Below are positions 1 to 8,035 of a stretch of 16,106 nucleotides of DNA, in pieces (the first letter of the stretch is position 1; each line of letters opens with the position of its first letter). Origin of the DNA: Burkholderiales bacterium (GTDB lineage: Bacteria; Pseudomonadota; Gammaproteobacteria; Burkholderiales; Burkholderiaceae_C); contig SXXD01000052.1 in the NCBI GenBank assembly GCA_005789685.1, positions 1 through 16,106 of the forward strand, read 5' to 3'. The translations under genes were made by a program, and so were the position numbers. A model generated the notes under the pieces. It searched no databases, had not been told where the DNA came from, and worked only from the letters and a program-made list of their open reading frames with translations.

Positions 1-1385
1 AAGCTGCCTTTGGAAATCAGCATGGACTGTCTAAAGCTGGTTTCAGCCATGTCACCCAGCACCAAGGCCAAGACCAAAGGTGCCATCGGGTATTTGAGCT
101 TTTTGAAGGCATAACCCATCAAGCCAAAGACCAACATCAACACGACATCCTGCAAACTGTTGTGAACGGTGTAGGCACCCACGGCACAAATCACCACAAT
201 CACTGGCGCAATGATCGAGAACGGAATTCTCAAAATAGCCGCCCACCAAGGCACGGTGGTCAGCACCACAATCAAGCCCACAATGTTGCCCAAATACATC
301 GAAGCAATCAAACCCCACACAAAATCTTTTTGCTCAGTGAACAACAAGGGGCCCGGTTGCAGTCCCCATATCAACAACCCACCCAACAAAACGGCTGCAG
401 TGGGTGAGCCAGGAATACCCAGCGTCAACATGGGCAACAAGGCGCTTGTACCTGCTGCGTGAGCTGCTGTTTCAGGGGCAATGACACCCTCGATGGCACC
501 CTTGCCAAATTCTTCCGGATGTTTAGAAATACGCTTTGCTGTGCCGTAACTCATGAAAGAAGCAGGTGTAGCGCCCCCTGGTGTCACGCCCATCCAGCAG
601 CCAATTAAGCACGCGCGCAATGAGGTAGCCCAGTATTTGGGCAGCTCTTTCCAAGTGTCAAGAACGTCTTTCAGGCTGATGCGACCCTTGTGACCTTTAA
701 AGGCAAGCCCCTCCTCCATGGTGAGCAAAATTTCACCAATACCAAAGAGGCCAATGACCGCTATCAAAAAGTCAAAGCCTTTAAGTAAACTTTCTTGGCC
801 ATAGGTCATGCGCAATGTGCCGGTCACGCTGTCTAAGCCTACTGCAGCCAGCGCAAAACCAAGCATCATGGCCATCAAGGTTTTGACGGGTGGCTCTTTG
901 CTCATGCCAATGAAACTTGCAAAAGTGAGCAACTGAACTGCGAAGAACTCGGGTGGCCCGAAATTAAGCGCAAATTTAGCCACCACAGGCGCCAAAAATG
1001 TCACCATCAGCACAGCCACAAAAGCACCCACAAAAGATGACGTGAATGCAGCGGTTAAAGCCTTCGCGGCCTTGCCCTTTTGGGCCATAGGGTAGCCATC
1101 AAAAGTGGTTGCTACCGACCAGGGCTCTCCCGGAATGTTGAAGAGGATGGACGTGATGGCCCCGCCAAACACTGCGCCCCAGTAGATGCAAGACAGCATG
1201 ATGATGGCAGAGGTGGGTGACATGCCAAAGGTGAGAGGCAGCAGAATGGCCACACCATTGGCGCCGCCCAATCCTGGTAACACACCAATTAACACGCCCA
1301 AAAAAATACCAATGAACATGAAGCCAATGTTGGGCAGGGTGAGGGCTACTACAAAGCCTTGAAACAGGTTGTTGAGTTCATCCAT
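1..1385 (-). CDS. tctA: TctA, large permease subunit of a tripartite tricarboxylate transporter (3' end cut by window)
   Basis: This is the large membrane subunit, normally about 500 residues with many helices, that moves a carboxylate delivered by a TctC/Bug binding protein using an ion gradient. I read the frame leftward from ATG at 1385. It stays open to base 1, giving about 461 codons, so roughly 40 C-terminal residues lie outside. Family hallmarks are visible: an N-terminal LFQGFVVALTLPN segment, the glycine-rich GVLPGLGGANG loop, SILFNIPGEPWSVATTFDGY, GVTPGGATPASFMSYG, and the later EGVIAPETA and GIPGSPTAAVLLGG motifs. The start lies 2 bp after the tctB stop (TGA-TC-ATG), so translation is probably coupled. 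The substrate cannot be read from TctA; neighbouring acyl-CoA ligases suggest a small dicarboxylate. Confidence 0.95.
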   Translation of the reverse strand, partial: MDELNNLFQGFVVALTLPNIGFMFIGIFLGVLIGVLPGLGGANGVAILLPLTFGMSPTSAIIMLSCIYWGAVFGGAITSILFNIPGEPWSVATTFDGYPMAQKGKAAKALTAAFTSSFVGAFVAVLMVTFLAPVVAKFALNFGPPEFFAVQLLTFASFIGMSKEPPVKTLMAMMLGFALAAVGLDSVTGTLRMTYGQESLLKGFDFLIAVIGLFGIGEILLTMEEGLAFKGHKGRISLKDVLDTWKELPKYWATSLRACLIGCWMGVTPGGATPASFMSYGTAKRISKHPEEFGKGAIEGVIAPETAAHAAGTSALLPMLTLGIPGSPTAAVLLGGLLIWGLQPGPLLFTEQKDFVWGLIASMYLGNIVGLIVVLTTVPWWAAILRIPFSIIAPVIVVICAVGAYTVHNSLQDVVLMLVFGLMGYAFKKLKYPMAPLVLALVLGDMAETSFRQSMLISKGS

Positions 1386-1387
1386 GA

Positions 1388-1885
1388 TCAATAGCCCAAC
1401 CAAGCATGAATGAAGCCTTTTGGTAAGGGCAACATGAACCAAACTTCAAACAAGACAAACAATGCTGCGCTTATGCCCGAGCCTACTGCAATTGATTTGA
1501 AGTAACTGTATTTGCCTTGCCAGACCATGAATGCAGCAATGAAAATAAGCGAGGCCACATAAATACCCAACACAAAAATGGCGGCCGTGAAAGCCATAGT
1601 TGGAAGAAGCATGAGCAGCATCAAATTGAACTCGTGCTTTTCGGCAAACACCTCTTTGCCATCGTCTTGTTTCCAAACCAGCAAGGTTTGAACAATCACC
1701 CAAGATGCGCCGCCCAACAACAGACAGCCAATGTAGAAAGGAAAGTAACCAGGCTCTGGCCCATCACTGCCCCAAGCGTTGCCTACGCGAAGACTGTCGG
1801 TGATCACCAACAAACTCACACCCACAAAGCAGGCAGCCACCAACAACTCCATCCACCGCATTTGCAGGTGTGCGCCTCTTTTCAT
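1388..1885 (-). CDS. tctB: TctB, small membrane subunit of the tripartite tricarboxylate transporter
   Basis: A 165-residue hydrophobic protein of the usual TctB size with about four predicted membrane segments, roughly at residues 12-30, 45-70, 88-125 and 133-155. The pattern of a first helix, a SDGPEPGYFPFYIG loop (compare the common GPGxFPxxxG motif of the family) and a charged middle loop (residues 72-85) is typical. It forms the membrane complex with TctA. It sits 20 bp after tctC and 2 bp before tctA in one operon. The ATG at 1885 has only a weak purine-rich stretch upstream; an internal Met at residue 9 is a possible alternative start, just before the first helix. TctB sequences diverge fast, so the call leans partly on position. 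Confidence 0.9.
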   Translation of the reverse strand: MKRGAHLQMRWMELLVAACFVGVSLLVITDSLRVGNAWGSDGPEPGYFPFYIGCLLLGGASWVIVQTLLVWKQDDGKEVFAEKHEFNLMLLMLLPTMAFTAAIFVLGIYVASLIFIAAFMVWQGKYSYFKSIAVGSGISAALFVLFEVWFMLPLPKGFIHAWLGY

Positions 1886-1905
1886 GAAAAGGTCTTTCAG
1901 AATTC

Positions 1906-2916
1906 TTATTTGGCCAAGAAGCCGGCTTCACGCATGAGACGGAAATGCTCCACCTCCGCTTTCAGCAACCAATCTTGAAACTCTTGGCCCTGCATGAAGG
2001 TGTCCTTGAAAGCGCCGGTCTCCATGAATTCTTTCCACTCAGGGAGTTGGCGTACTTTTTGGAACACATCGGTGTAATAGGCCACTTGCGCTGGCGTGGC
2101 TTTGGGTGGCATGAAAATGCCACGCAACATCAAGTACTCCACATCGAGGCCTTGCGATTTGCAGGTGGGAACGTCTTTCCACGACTGGGTGGGTGTGATT
2201 TTTTTCGGATAAGGCATGACCTGTGAATCAAATACACACAGCGCCCTTAAAGTTCCGCCCTTCCAATGCGCCACTGCTTCAATGGGGTTGTTCACTGTGG
2301 TGTCCACGTGTTTGCCCACCAATTGAACCGCCACGTCACCGCCCCCTTTGAACGGGATGTAGATCATTTTTTTGGCAGTGGCTTTTTCAATGGCCACCGT
2401 GATGATCTGGTCTTCTTGTTTGGAGCCCGTTCCAGCCATTTTGAATTTGCCAGATTCGCCTTGCTTGACGGCCTTGGTCAGGTCGCCTACCGTTTTATAA
2501 GGTGACTCGGCATTGACCCAAAGCACAAACTCATCCAGTGCCAACATGGCAACAGGGGTCAGGTCCTTCCAATTGAAGGGCACACCCGTTGCCAACGGCG
2601 TGGTGAATAAATTTGACAGCGTGATGATGATCTTGTGTCCATCTGGGCGAGCACCCTTGGCATCCAAAAACCCCTCTGCACCCGCACCTCCAGATTTATT
2701 CACAACCACCAGCGGTTGGGGCATGAGCTTGTGCTTGCTAATGACCCCTTGAAGAAAGCGCGCCATTTGATCAGCACCACCACCCGTGCCTGCTGGCACG
2801 ATGAATTCAACGCTTTTGGTGGGCTCCCAACTGGCTTGTGCGTTAGCGTTTAAACACAATGAACTGCACGCCACCAAGGCAACAGTTTGAAGGGACATGA
2901 CTAAGCGATCTTTCAC
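1906..2916 (-). CDS. tctC: TctC/Bug-family periplasmic solute-binding protein
   Basis: A 336-residue extracytoplasmic binding protein that captures a carboxylate and hands it to TctA/TctB. Residues 1-28 are a Sec-type signal peptide (basic MKDRLVM, hydrophobic core, ANAQA before cleavage). The mature part follows the Bug plan: an early VEFIVPAGTGGGADQMAR loop, then VVVNKSGGAGAEG, GHKIIITLSNLF and IPFKGGGDVAVQLVGKHVD. Start choice: GTG at 2916, because an AAGGAG Shine-Dalgarno sequence lies 6 nt upstream; the next Met (residue 7) has no comparable site. It is first in the tctCBA operon and divergent from the acyl-CoA ligase at 3022. The ligand is unknown; Bug proteins bind many di- and tricarboxylates, amides and vitamins. 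Confidence 0.93.
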   Translation of the reverse strand: MKDRLVMSLQTVALVACSSLCLNANAQASWEPTKSVEFIVPAGTGGGADQMARFLQGVISKHKLMPQPLVVVNKSGGAGAEGFLDAKGARPDGHKIIITLSNLFTTPLATGVPFNWKDLTPVAMLALDEFVLWVNAESPYKTVGDLTKAVKQGESGKFKMAGTGSKQEDQIITVAIEKATAKKMIYIPFKGGGDVAVQLVGKHVDTTVNNPIEAVAHWKGGTLRALCVFDSQVMPYPKKITPTQSWKDVPTCKSQGLDVEYLMLRGIFMPPKATPAQVAYYTDVFQKVRQLPEWKEFMETGAFKDTFMQGQEFQDWLLKAEVEHFRLMREAGFLAK

Positions 2917-2922
2917 AATAAA

Positions 2923-2928
2923 CTCCTT
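2923..2928 (-). promoter_or_regulatory. Shine-Dalgarno site fixing the GTG start of tctC
   Basis: On the minus strand AAGGAG stands 6 nt before GTG at 2916. It is the strongest ribosome-binding site nearby and supports a GTG start over the downstream in-frame ATG. Confidence 0.8.
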
Positions 2929-2951
2929 GGTAATTAAGTAAACTCAAAAGT

Positions 2952-2981
2952 ATCGTAATAGAATGATTCGTAGTTTGTCGA
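2952..2981 (-). promoter_or_regulatory. Candidate sigma-70 promoter for tctCBA
   Basis: Minus strand: TCGACA (bases 2981-2976, five of six matches to TTGACA) and TACGAT (2957-2952, four of six to TATAAT), 18 nt apart, in the AT-rich 105-bp gap between the divergent tctC and acyl-CoA ligase genes. Placement is right for a tctC promoter. No regulator gene is visible in the window, and I found no clear matching promoter for the plus-strand ligase. Confidence 0.35.
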
Positions 2982-3021
2982 GATTGAAATCCTGTAAATT
3001 CAACTTTTTCCCCACTAACTA

Positions 3022-4539
3022 ATGAAAACCCTAATAGAACTTTTGGCGGCCGGAAATGGCCAATCTTCTTGTCTGAGTGCTGCCAACAGTGCGCCCCTGA
3101 CATATTCAGCTTTGCGTCAACTGAGCCAGTACGTTCAGTCAGCCTTTAACCAAGTTGGCATTGGCCGCAACGATCGCGTGGCCTTGGTTTTACCCAACAG
3201 TGCAGAAATGGCCGCCAGTTTTGTCACCGTGGCCTGCTGCTGTACATCGGCCCCCTTAAACCCCAGCTACCGTGCAGACGAGTTTGAGTTTTATCTGAAC
3301 GACTTGAATGCCAAAGCCTTGGTGGTTGAAAAAGGCTCTAGTAGCCCTGCCGTTGCCGTGGCTGCCAAAATGGGCATTGCACTCATTGAACTCGAACCCA
3401 CGCCCACATTGGGTGCCGGCTCATTCACACTGAACATGAATGGACTTGTACCCAAAGCAGCACAGCATCCTGGTCATGCACAGCCTGACGATGTGGCCTT
3501 GGTGCTTCACACCTCTGGCACCACTTCCCGCCCCAAGATTGTTCCGCTGACGCATCTCAACGTCAGTGCTTCTGCTCAAAACATTGCAGACAGCACGCGC
3601 TTTAGCAGCTCTGATCGCGGCTTGAATGTCATGCCACTGTTTCACATTCACGGCCTTATTGCTGGCATCTTGGCCCCGCTGTCGCAGGGCGGTGAAGTCT
3701 ATTGCACCAGCGGCTTCAATGCCTTGAAGTTCTTCAGCCAAATGGACGAAGTCAAACCCACTTGGTATACCGCTGTGCCCACCATGCACCAGGCCATTTT
3801 GTCCAGATCGAACAACAACAAAGAAGTCATTGCCAGGGTGCCACTTCGTTTCATTCGCTCGTCTTCGTCTTCCTTGCCACCTCAGGTTTTGGCAGAGCTC
3901 GAAGCCACCTTCAAAGCCCCTGTCATTGAAGCCTATGGCATGACCGAAGCGGCTCACCAAATGGCTTGCAACCCGCTACCACCTGGTCAAAGAAAGCCCG
4001 GCACCGTAGGCTTGGCAGCGGGCCCCGAGATTGCCATCATGAGCGCTGAAGGCGAATTATTGCCATCTGGCAGCACTGGCGAAATTGTGATTCGCGGCAA
4101 GAACGTCACGCCAGGTTATGAGAACAACGACAAAGCCAATGCAGAAGCTTTCACCCACGGATGGTTCAGAACAGGTGACCAAGGTGTGATGGATGAACAA
4201 GGCTATGTCAGCATTACTGGCAGACTCAAAGAAATCATCAACCGCGGTGGCGAAAAAATCAGTCCCCGTGAAGTCGATGAAATTTTGATGGACCATCCTG
4301 CTGTGGCCCAAGTGGTTTGCTTTGGCATTCCGCATGACAAATTGGGCGAGGAAGTTGGCGCTGCCGTAGTCCTGCGAGAAGGCATGACGGCCACTGAAAA
4401 AGAACTCCGCGAATACACCGCAACCCGCTTGGCCGATTTCAAAGTGCCTCGCAAAGTTTTACTTTTGGACGAAATTCCAAAAGGTGCTACCGGTAAATTG
4501 CAACGCATTGGCATGGCTCAAAAGCTCGGCTTGGCTTAA
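3022..4539 (+). CDS. AMP-forming acyl-CoA ligase, oxalate-CoA ligase-like (AAE3/Pcs60 type)
   Basis: A 505-residue cytoplasmic ANL-superfamily ligase that joins a carboxylate to CoA through an acyl-adenylate. Visible motifs: P-loop HTSGTTSRPK (163-172), MPLFHIHGL (204-212), TWYTAVPTMHQ (247-257), EAYGMTEAAHQM (303-314), TGD (384-386), hinge region GRLKEIINRGGEKISP (400-415) and the catalytic lysine K492 in GATGKLQR. The SGTTSRPK form of the P-loop, together with the WYTAVPT and INRGGEKISP blocks, closely resembles plant AAE3 and yeast Pcs60, which activate oxalate; that substrate is an inference from remembered family sequences. Many databases would call it a generic or long-chain fatty acid-CoA ligase, which the motifs do not favour. 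ATG 3022 fits the family N-terminus but has no recognisable Shine-Dalgarno sequence. A TauE/SafE carrier gene follows 5 bp downstream. Confidence 0.85.
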   Translation: MKTLIELLAAGNGQSSCLSAANSAPLTYSALRQLSQYVQSAFNQVGIGRNDRVALVLPNSAEMAASFVTVACCCTSAPLNPSYRADEFEFYLNDLNAKALVVEKGSSSPAVAVAAKMGIALIELEPTPTLGAGSFTLNMNGLVPKAAQHPGHAQPDDVALVLHTSGTTSRPKIVPLTHLNVSASAQNIADSTRFSSSDRGLNVMPLFHIHGLIAGILAPLSQGGEVYCTSGFNALKFFSQMDEVKPTWYTAVPTMHQAILSRSNNNKEVIARVPLRFIRSSSSSLPPQVLAELEATFKAPVIEAYGMTEAAHQMACNPLPPGQRKPGTVGLAAGPEIAIMSAEGELLPSGSTGEIVIRGKNVTPGYENNDKANAEAFTHGWFRTGDQGVMDEQGYVSITGRLKEIINRGGEKISPREVDEILMDHPAVAQVVCFGIPHDKLGEEVGAAVVLREGMTATEKELREYTATRLADFKVPRKVLLLDEIPKGATGKLQRIGMAQKLGLA

Positions 4540-4544
4540 AGCCA

Positions 4545-5357
4545 ATGGAACTTCAAATCTTTTTAGAACTGGGCCTCACGGGCACAGTGGTTGGTTTCAT
4601 GGCTGGTTTGTTGGGCTTGGGCGGTGGCTTGCTGATGGTTCCCGTGTTGAGTTTTCTGTTGGGCAACATGGGGGTTGCCGAAGACTTGTCAATCAAAATG
4701 GCCATCGTCACTTCCATGTCAACCATTTTGTTCACCTCTATTTCAAGTGTTCGTACCCACCACAAATTGGGTGCTGTGCGTTGGGACTTGGTAAAAGGTT
4801 TGGCGCCCGGCATTGTGCTTGGCAGTGCCTTGGCCAGCCTTTGGATTTTTGTAGCCGTTAAGGGCGCCACCCTGGCCATTTTGTTTGGCGTTTTTGTGTC
4901 TTACTCTGCGTTTCAAATGTTCATGGACAAGAAACCAAAGCCTTCGCGGCAAATGCCGGGTTTTGTGGGTCAGTTAGGCATGGGCGGACTCATTGGCATG
5001 CTGTCTGGCTTGGTGGGTGCTGGCGGCGCCTTTGTTAGCGTACCCTTAATGGCTTGGTGCAATGTGGCCATTCACAACGCCATTGGCACCAGCGCTGCCT
5101 TAGGCTTTCCCATTGCGCTTGCCAATGTCACTGGCTTTGTCATCAGCGGACTGAACTTAGAAAACTTACCACCAGGCGCCATTGGCTATATCTGGTTGCC
5201 TGGCATGTTGGTCATTGCCTGTTTCAGCGTGGTCACAGCGCCCTTTGGCGCGCGCGCAGCGCACAAACTTCCTGTGAAAAAACTGAAGCGGGTTTTTTCT
5301 TTCTTCTTGGTATTTCTGGCTGCTTATATGTTCCACAAAGGCATGACTGCTGTCTGA
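4545..5357 (+). CDS. TauE/SafE (TSUP) family membrane transporter
   Basis: A 270-residue integral membrane protein with about eight predicted helices, made of two related halves. Each half begins with the family's glycine-rich signature: GFMAGLLGLGGGLLMVPVL (residues 18-36) and GMLSGLVGAGGAFVSVPLM (about 151-169), which marks the internal duplication. TSUP proteins carry small anions, classically sulfite or organosulfur acids, but substrates of most members are unknown. The start lies 5 bp after the acyl-CoA ligase stop with no clear Shine-Dalgarno sequence, so translational coupling is likely. Because its partner gene activates a carboxylic acid and no sulfur gene is near, a carboxylate substrate is more plausible than sulfite; this is inference. 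It ends 71 bp before the convergent matB stop, with no convincing terminator between them. Confidence 0.9.
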   Translation: MELQIFLELGLTGTVVGFMAGLLGLGGGLLMVPVLSFLLGNMGVAEDLSIKMAIVTSMSTILFTSISSVRTHHKLGAVRWDLVKGLAPGIVLGSALASLWIFVAVKGATLAILFGVFVSYSAFQMFMDKKPKPSRQMPGFVGQLGMGGLIGMLSGLVGAGGAFVSVPLMAWCNVAIHNAIGTSAALGFPIALANVTGFVISGLNLENLPPGAIGYIWLPGMLVIACFSVVTAPFGARAAHKLPVKKLKRVFSFFLVFLAAYMFHKGMTAV

Positions 5358-5428
5358 ATCACAGTTTCCAGACCTTGCAACAGCAAAGTTAAATTACATA
5401 CTAGCGTTACCACGTACCCGTTTTGCTC

Positions 5429-6973
5429 CTACGCTAAGAACAAATTTTTGTGCTGATCGCGCAGTAAATTTTTCTGCACCTTGCCCATGGTGTTTCGTGG
5501 CAGCTCAGGCACCACGAAACATTTTTTGGGTATTTTGAAATTGGCCAATTGCGATTTCAAACTGGCAATGATCTGCTCAGCATTCAGTTGAGCGCCAGGC
5601 TTTGCAATCACAACGGCCACACCCACTTCACCAAAATCTGGATGAGGCACGCCTACCAAGGCACTTTCTGCCACGCCTGGCATCTCGTTGATGTATCCCT
5701 CAATTTCAGCCGGGTAGACGTTGTAGCCACCACTGATGATCAAGTCTTTGCTGCGACCCACAATGACCACGTAGCCGCGCTCATCGAACTTGCCCACATC
5801 GCCTGTTTTGAAAAAACCGTCTGCTGTAAATTCTTCTTTTGTTTTCTCGGGCATGCGCCAGTAAGCCTGAAACACGTTCGGGCCTTTGACCTGAATGTTG
5901 CCAATCTCGCCCACTGGCAAGTTTTTGCCATCGTCGCTCTGCACGCGCAGCTTGACACCCGGCAAAGGAAAACCCACTGTGCCACCACGGCGTTCACTTT
6001 GGCCGCCATGGCGCTTATCAGCCGCATAGGGGTTGGAGGTGAGCATGACTGTTTCACTCATGCCATAGCGCTCCAGAATGGTATGCCCAGTGCGTTGCTG
6101 CCATTCCGTGAATGTTTCAACGAGCAAGGGTGCAGAACCCGCAATGAACAAACGCATGTTGCGCACAGCTTGCTTGTTCAAGGCAGGTTCAGCCAGCATG
6201 CGCACATACAGCGTTGGCACACCCATGAAGACGGTAGCCTCGGGCATTTTGGCAATGACAAATTTAGGGTCAAATTTGGCGAGCCAAATCATTTTGCTGC
6301 CATTGATGAGTGCGCCGTGTAGGGCCACAAACAAACCGTGAACATGAAAGATGGGCAAAGCATGGATCAGCACATCGCCCTTTTTCCAACCCCAATAGGT
6401 TTTCAAAGTTTGCGCGTTGCTGAGCATGTTGCCATGCGTCAACATGGCGCCTTTGCTTCTGCCCGTGGTGCCGCTGGTGTACAAAATAGCAGCCAAGTCG
6501 TCGGCATTTTGAAGCACCACCTTGTGCTGATCTTTTTGATGCGCAGCGCGCTCAAGCAAGGTGCCTGTTCGATCGTCATTTAAAGTGAATACATGCTGCG
6601 TGCCTGCTTTGAATGCAATTTTGCTGACCCATCCAAAATTGGCACCTGAACACACCACCACCGCTGGCTCGGCGTTGCCAATGAAATATTCAATTTCAGA
6701 ACTTTGGTAGGCTGTGTTGAGCGGCAGGAAAACATAACCCGCCCGAAGTGTTGCCAAGTAGAGCATGACCGCCTCTACCGACTTCTCAACCTGCACCGCA
6801 ATGCGACTGCCCTTTGGCAAATTCAAGCCATTCAACAGATTGGCCATCATGGCACTGGCTCGATCTAAATCGCGCCATGTGTAATTCAAGCCATGGTCTG
6901 TTTCAACCGCAATCAAATCTAAGTTTGCGGGGAATGCAGCGCGCAAGGCTGCAAACAAATTTTCTTGTGCCAT
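5429..6973 (-). CDS. matB: Malonate-CoA ligase (malonyl-CoA synthetase)
   Basis: A 514-residue ANL-superfamily enzyme predicted to make malonyl-CoA from malonate, ATP and CoA in the cytoplasm. Motifs (numbered from the chosen start): QVEKSVEAVMLYLATLRAGY (61-80), P-loop YTSGTTGRSK (165-174), LPIFHVHGLF (206-215), MRLFIAGSAPL (273-283), ERYGMSET (301-308), TGD (390-392), GRSKDLIISGGYNVYP (406-421) and catalytic K498 in NTMGKVQK. The EKSVE, LPLNTAYQ and ERYGMSE blocks match MatB enzymes rather than fatty-acid ligases. Start: ATG 6973, because the family begins at about this point and it falls 2 bp after the Bug gene's stop. An upstream in-frame start at 7018 would add 15 residues overlapping that gene. 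No malonyl-CoA decarboxylase (MatA) is in the window, so the fate of the malonyl-CoA is not visible. Confidence 0.92.
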   Translation of the reverse strand: MAQENLFAALRAAFPANLDLIAVETDHGLNYTWRDLDRASAMMANLLNGLNLPKGSRIAVQVEKSVEAVMLYLATLRAGYVFLPLNTAYQSSEIEYFIGNAEPAVVVCSGANFGWVSKIAFKAGTQHVFTLNDDRTGTLLERAAHQKDQHKVVLQNADDLAAILYTSGTTGRSKGAMLTHGNMLSNAQTLKTYWGWKKGDVLIHALPIFHVHGLFVALHGALINGSKMIWLAKFDPKFVIAKMPEATVFMGVPTLYVRMLAEPALNKQAVRNMRLFIAGSAPLLVETFTEWQQRTGHTILERYGMSETVMLTSNPYAADKRHGGQSERRGGTVGFPLPGVKLRVQSDDGKNLPVGEIGNIQVKGPNVFQAYWRMPEKTKEEFTADGFFKTGDVGKFDERGYVVIVGRSKDLIISGGYNVYPAEIEGYINEMPGVAESALVGVPHPDFGEVGVAVVIAKPGAQLNAEQIIASLKSQLANFKIPKKCFVVPELPRNTMGKVQKNLLRDQHKNLFLA

Positions 6974-6975
6974 CT

Positions 6976-7971
6976 TCAGTCCAGCTTTGCGCCAGAGGCT
7001 TTCACCACCTGGCTCCATTTACGCAATTCAGTTTTAATGAATGCATCAAATTGCGCACCCGTCAAATTGGGGAATTCTGCACCTTGCGCTGCCCAAATCG
7101 CTTTGGCTTCATCTGTTTGTATGGCTTTGCGCACCTCTTCCACCATGCGCGCTTGCGCATCAGCAGCCGTAGCTTTGGGCGCCCACATGCCATACCAAGT
7201 GCTCACGGTGTAGTCAGGCAAGCCCAACTCTGAAGAGCAAGGCACATCTGGGAAAGCAGGGCTGCGCTTAGCGCCAGACACCATGAGTGCCTTAATTCGG
7301 CCGCCCTTAATGTGTGCCGCTGAAGAGCCCAGTCCATCAAACATCATGTCCACATTGCCAGCGATCAAGTCTTGCAAAGCAGGGCCTGCACCTCGGTAAG
7401 GAATGTGGGTAATGAAGGTCTGAGTTTGAAGCTTGAACAACTCACCCGCCAGGTGGTGCGAAGTGCCACCGCCAGCAGAACCATAATTCAACTTACCAGG
7501 GTTCTTTTTGACAAAATCTAAGAACTCTTTAAGGTTGTTGGCTGTTACTTTTTTGGGGTTGACCACCAAAACTTGTGGCACTGCCGCAACCAAAATGATG
7601 GGCGCCAAATCACGCTCTAAATCGTAATCTAATTTGGGATACATGCTGGGTGCAATGGTGTGATGAACGGCACCCATGAAAAAGTTGTAACCATCTGGCG
7701 CAGCCTTGGCAGCGATGCCTGCGCCCACTGTGCCGCCAGCACCGCCCCTGTTGTCAATGATCAGTTGCTTGCCCGTGAGTTTGGAAAAAATGGCTGACAA
7801 GGGACGCGCAAATGCATCGGTGCCGCCGCCCGCAGGAAAGGGCACAATGAGGTTGACAGGTTTTGAAGGCCATGTGGCTTGCGCCCAAGCCGGCAATGTG
7901 GCCGCCAGTGAAGTGCCCGCCGCCCATTGCAAGAGGTTTCTACGCTGAATTTGAGTTTCGGAATGTTGCAT
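6976..7971 (-). CDS. Bug-family periplasmic binding protein, orphan, coupled to matB
   Basis: A 331-residue tripartite-transporter-type binding protein. The N-terminus has a twin-arginine-like export signal (QRRNLLQWAAG at residues 9-19, then a hydrophobic stretch ending in AWAQA). Bug landmarks follow: VNLIVPFPAGGGTDAFAR, IIDNRGGAGGTVGAG, AAPDGYNFFMG, NYGSAGGGTSHHLAGELF, IPYRGAGPALQDLIAGNVDMMFD and WYGMWAPK. A strong Shine-Dalgarno site (AAGGAG, minus strand 7983-7978) lies 6 nt before ATG 7971. No TctA/TctB genes are adjacent; the nearest are those at the left end of the window, about 5 kb away. The stop is 2 bp from the matB start, so the natural ligand guess is malonate. That ligand call rests on context only. 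Confidence 0.92.
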   Translation of the reverse strand: MQHSETQIQRRNLLQWAAGTSLAATLPAWAQATWPSKPVNLIVPFPAGGGTDAFARPLSAIFSKLTGKQLIIDNRGGAGGTVGAGIAAKAAPDGYNFFMGAVHHTIAPSMYPKLDYDLERDLAPIILVAAVPQVLVVNPKKVTANNLKEFLDFVKKNPGKLNYGSAGGGTSHHLAGELFKLQTQTFITHIPYRGAGPALQDLIAGNVDMMFDGLGSSAAHIKGGRIKALMVSGAKRSPAFPDVPCSSELGLPDYTVSTWYGMWAPKATAADAQARMVEEVRKAIQTDEAKAIWAAQGAEFPNLTGAQFDAFIKTELRKWSQVVKASGAKLD

Positions 7972-8035
7972 TTTTGTCTCCTTTGATTAACTTTTTGATT
8001 GAATCACTGTCTCATTTTAAAGATGGCAAGTGCAG

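Noticed and set aside
1517..1978. 153-codon plus-strand open frame across tctB and the end of tctC
   Set aside because: Gln/His/Asn-rich shadow of tctB and the tctC end, with no recognisable domain.
3421..3960. 179-codon minus-strand open frame
   Set aside because: Antisense to the adenylation core of the acyl-CoA ligase; no family features.
5358..5428. Possible terminator between the convergent TauE/SafE and matB genes
   Set aside because: Only a 4-bp stem (TTGC/GCAA) with a mismatch beyond and no T-run; not convincing.
5549..6322. 257-codon plus-strand open frame
   Set aside because: Lies wholly antisense to matB, whose motifs are unmistakable. The translation is His/Cys/Phe-rich, lacks any domain pattern and has no ribosome-binding site.
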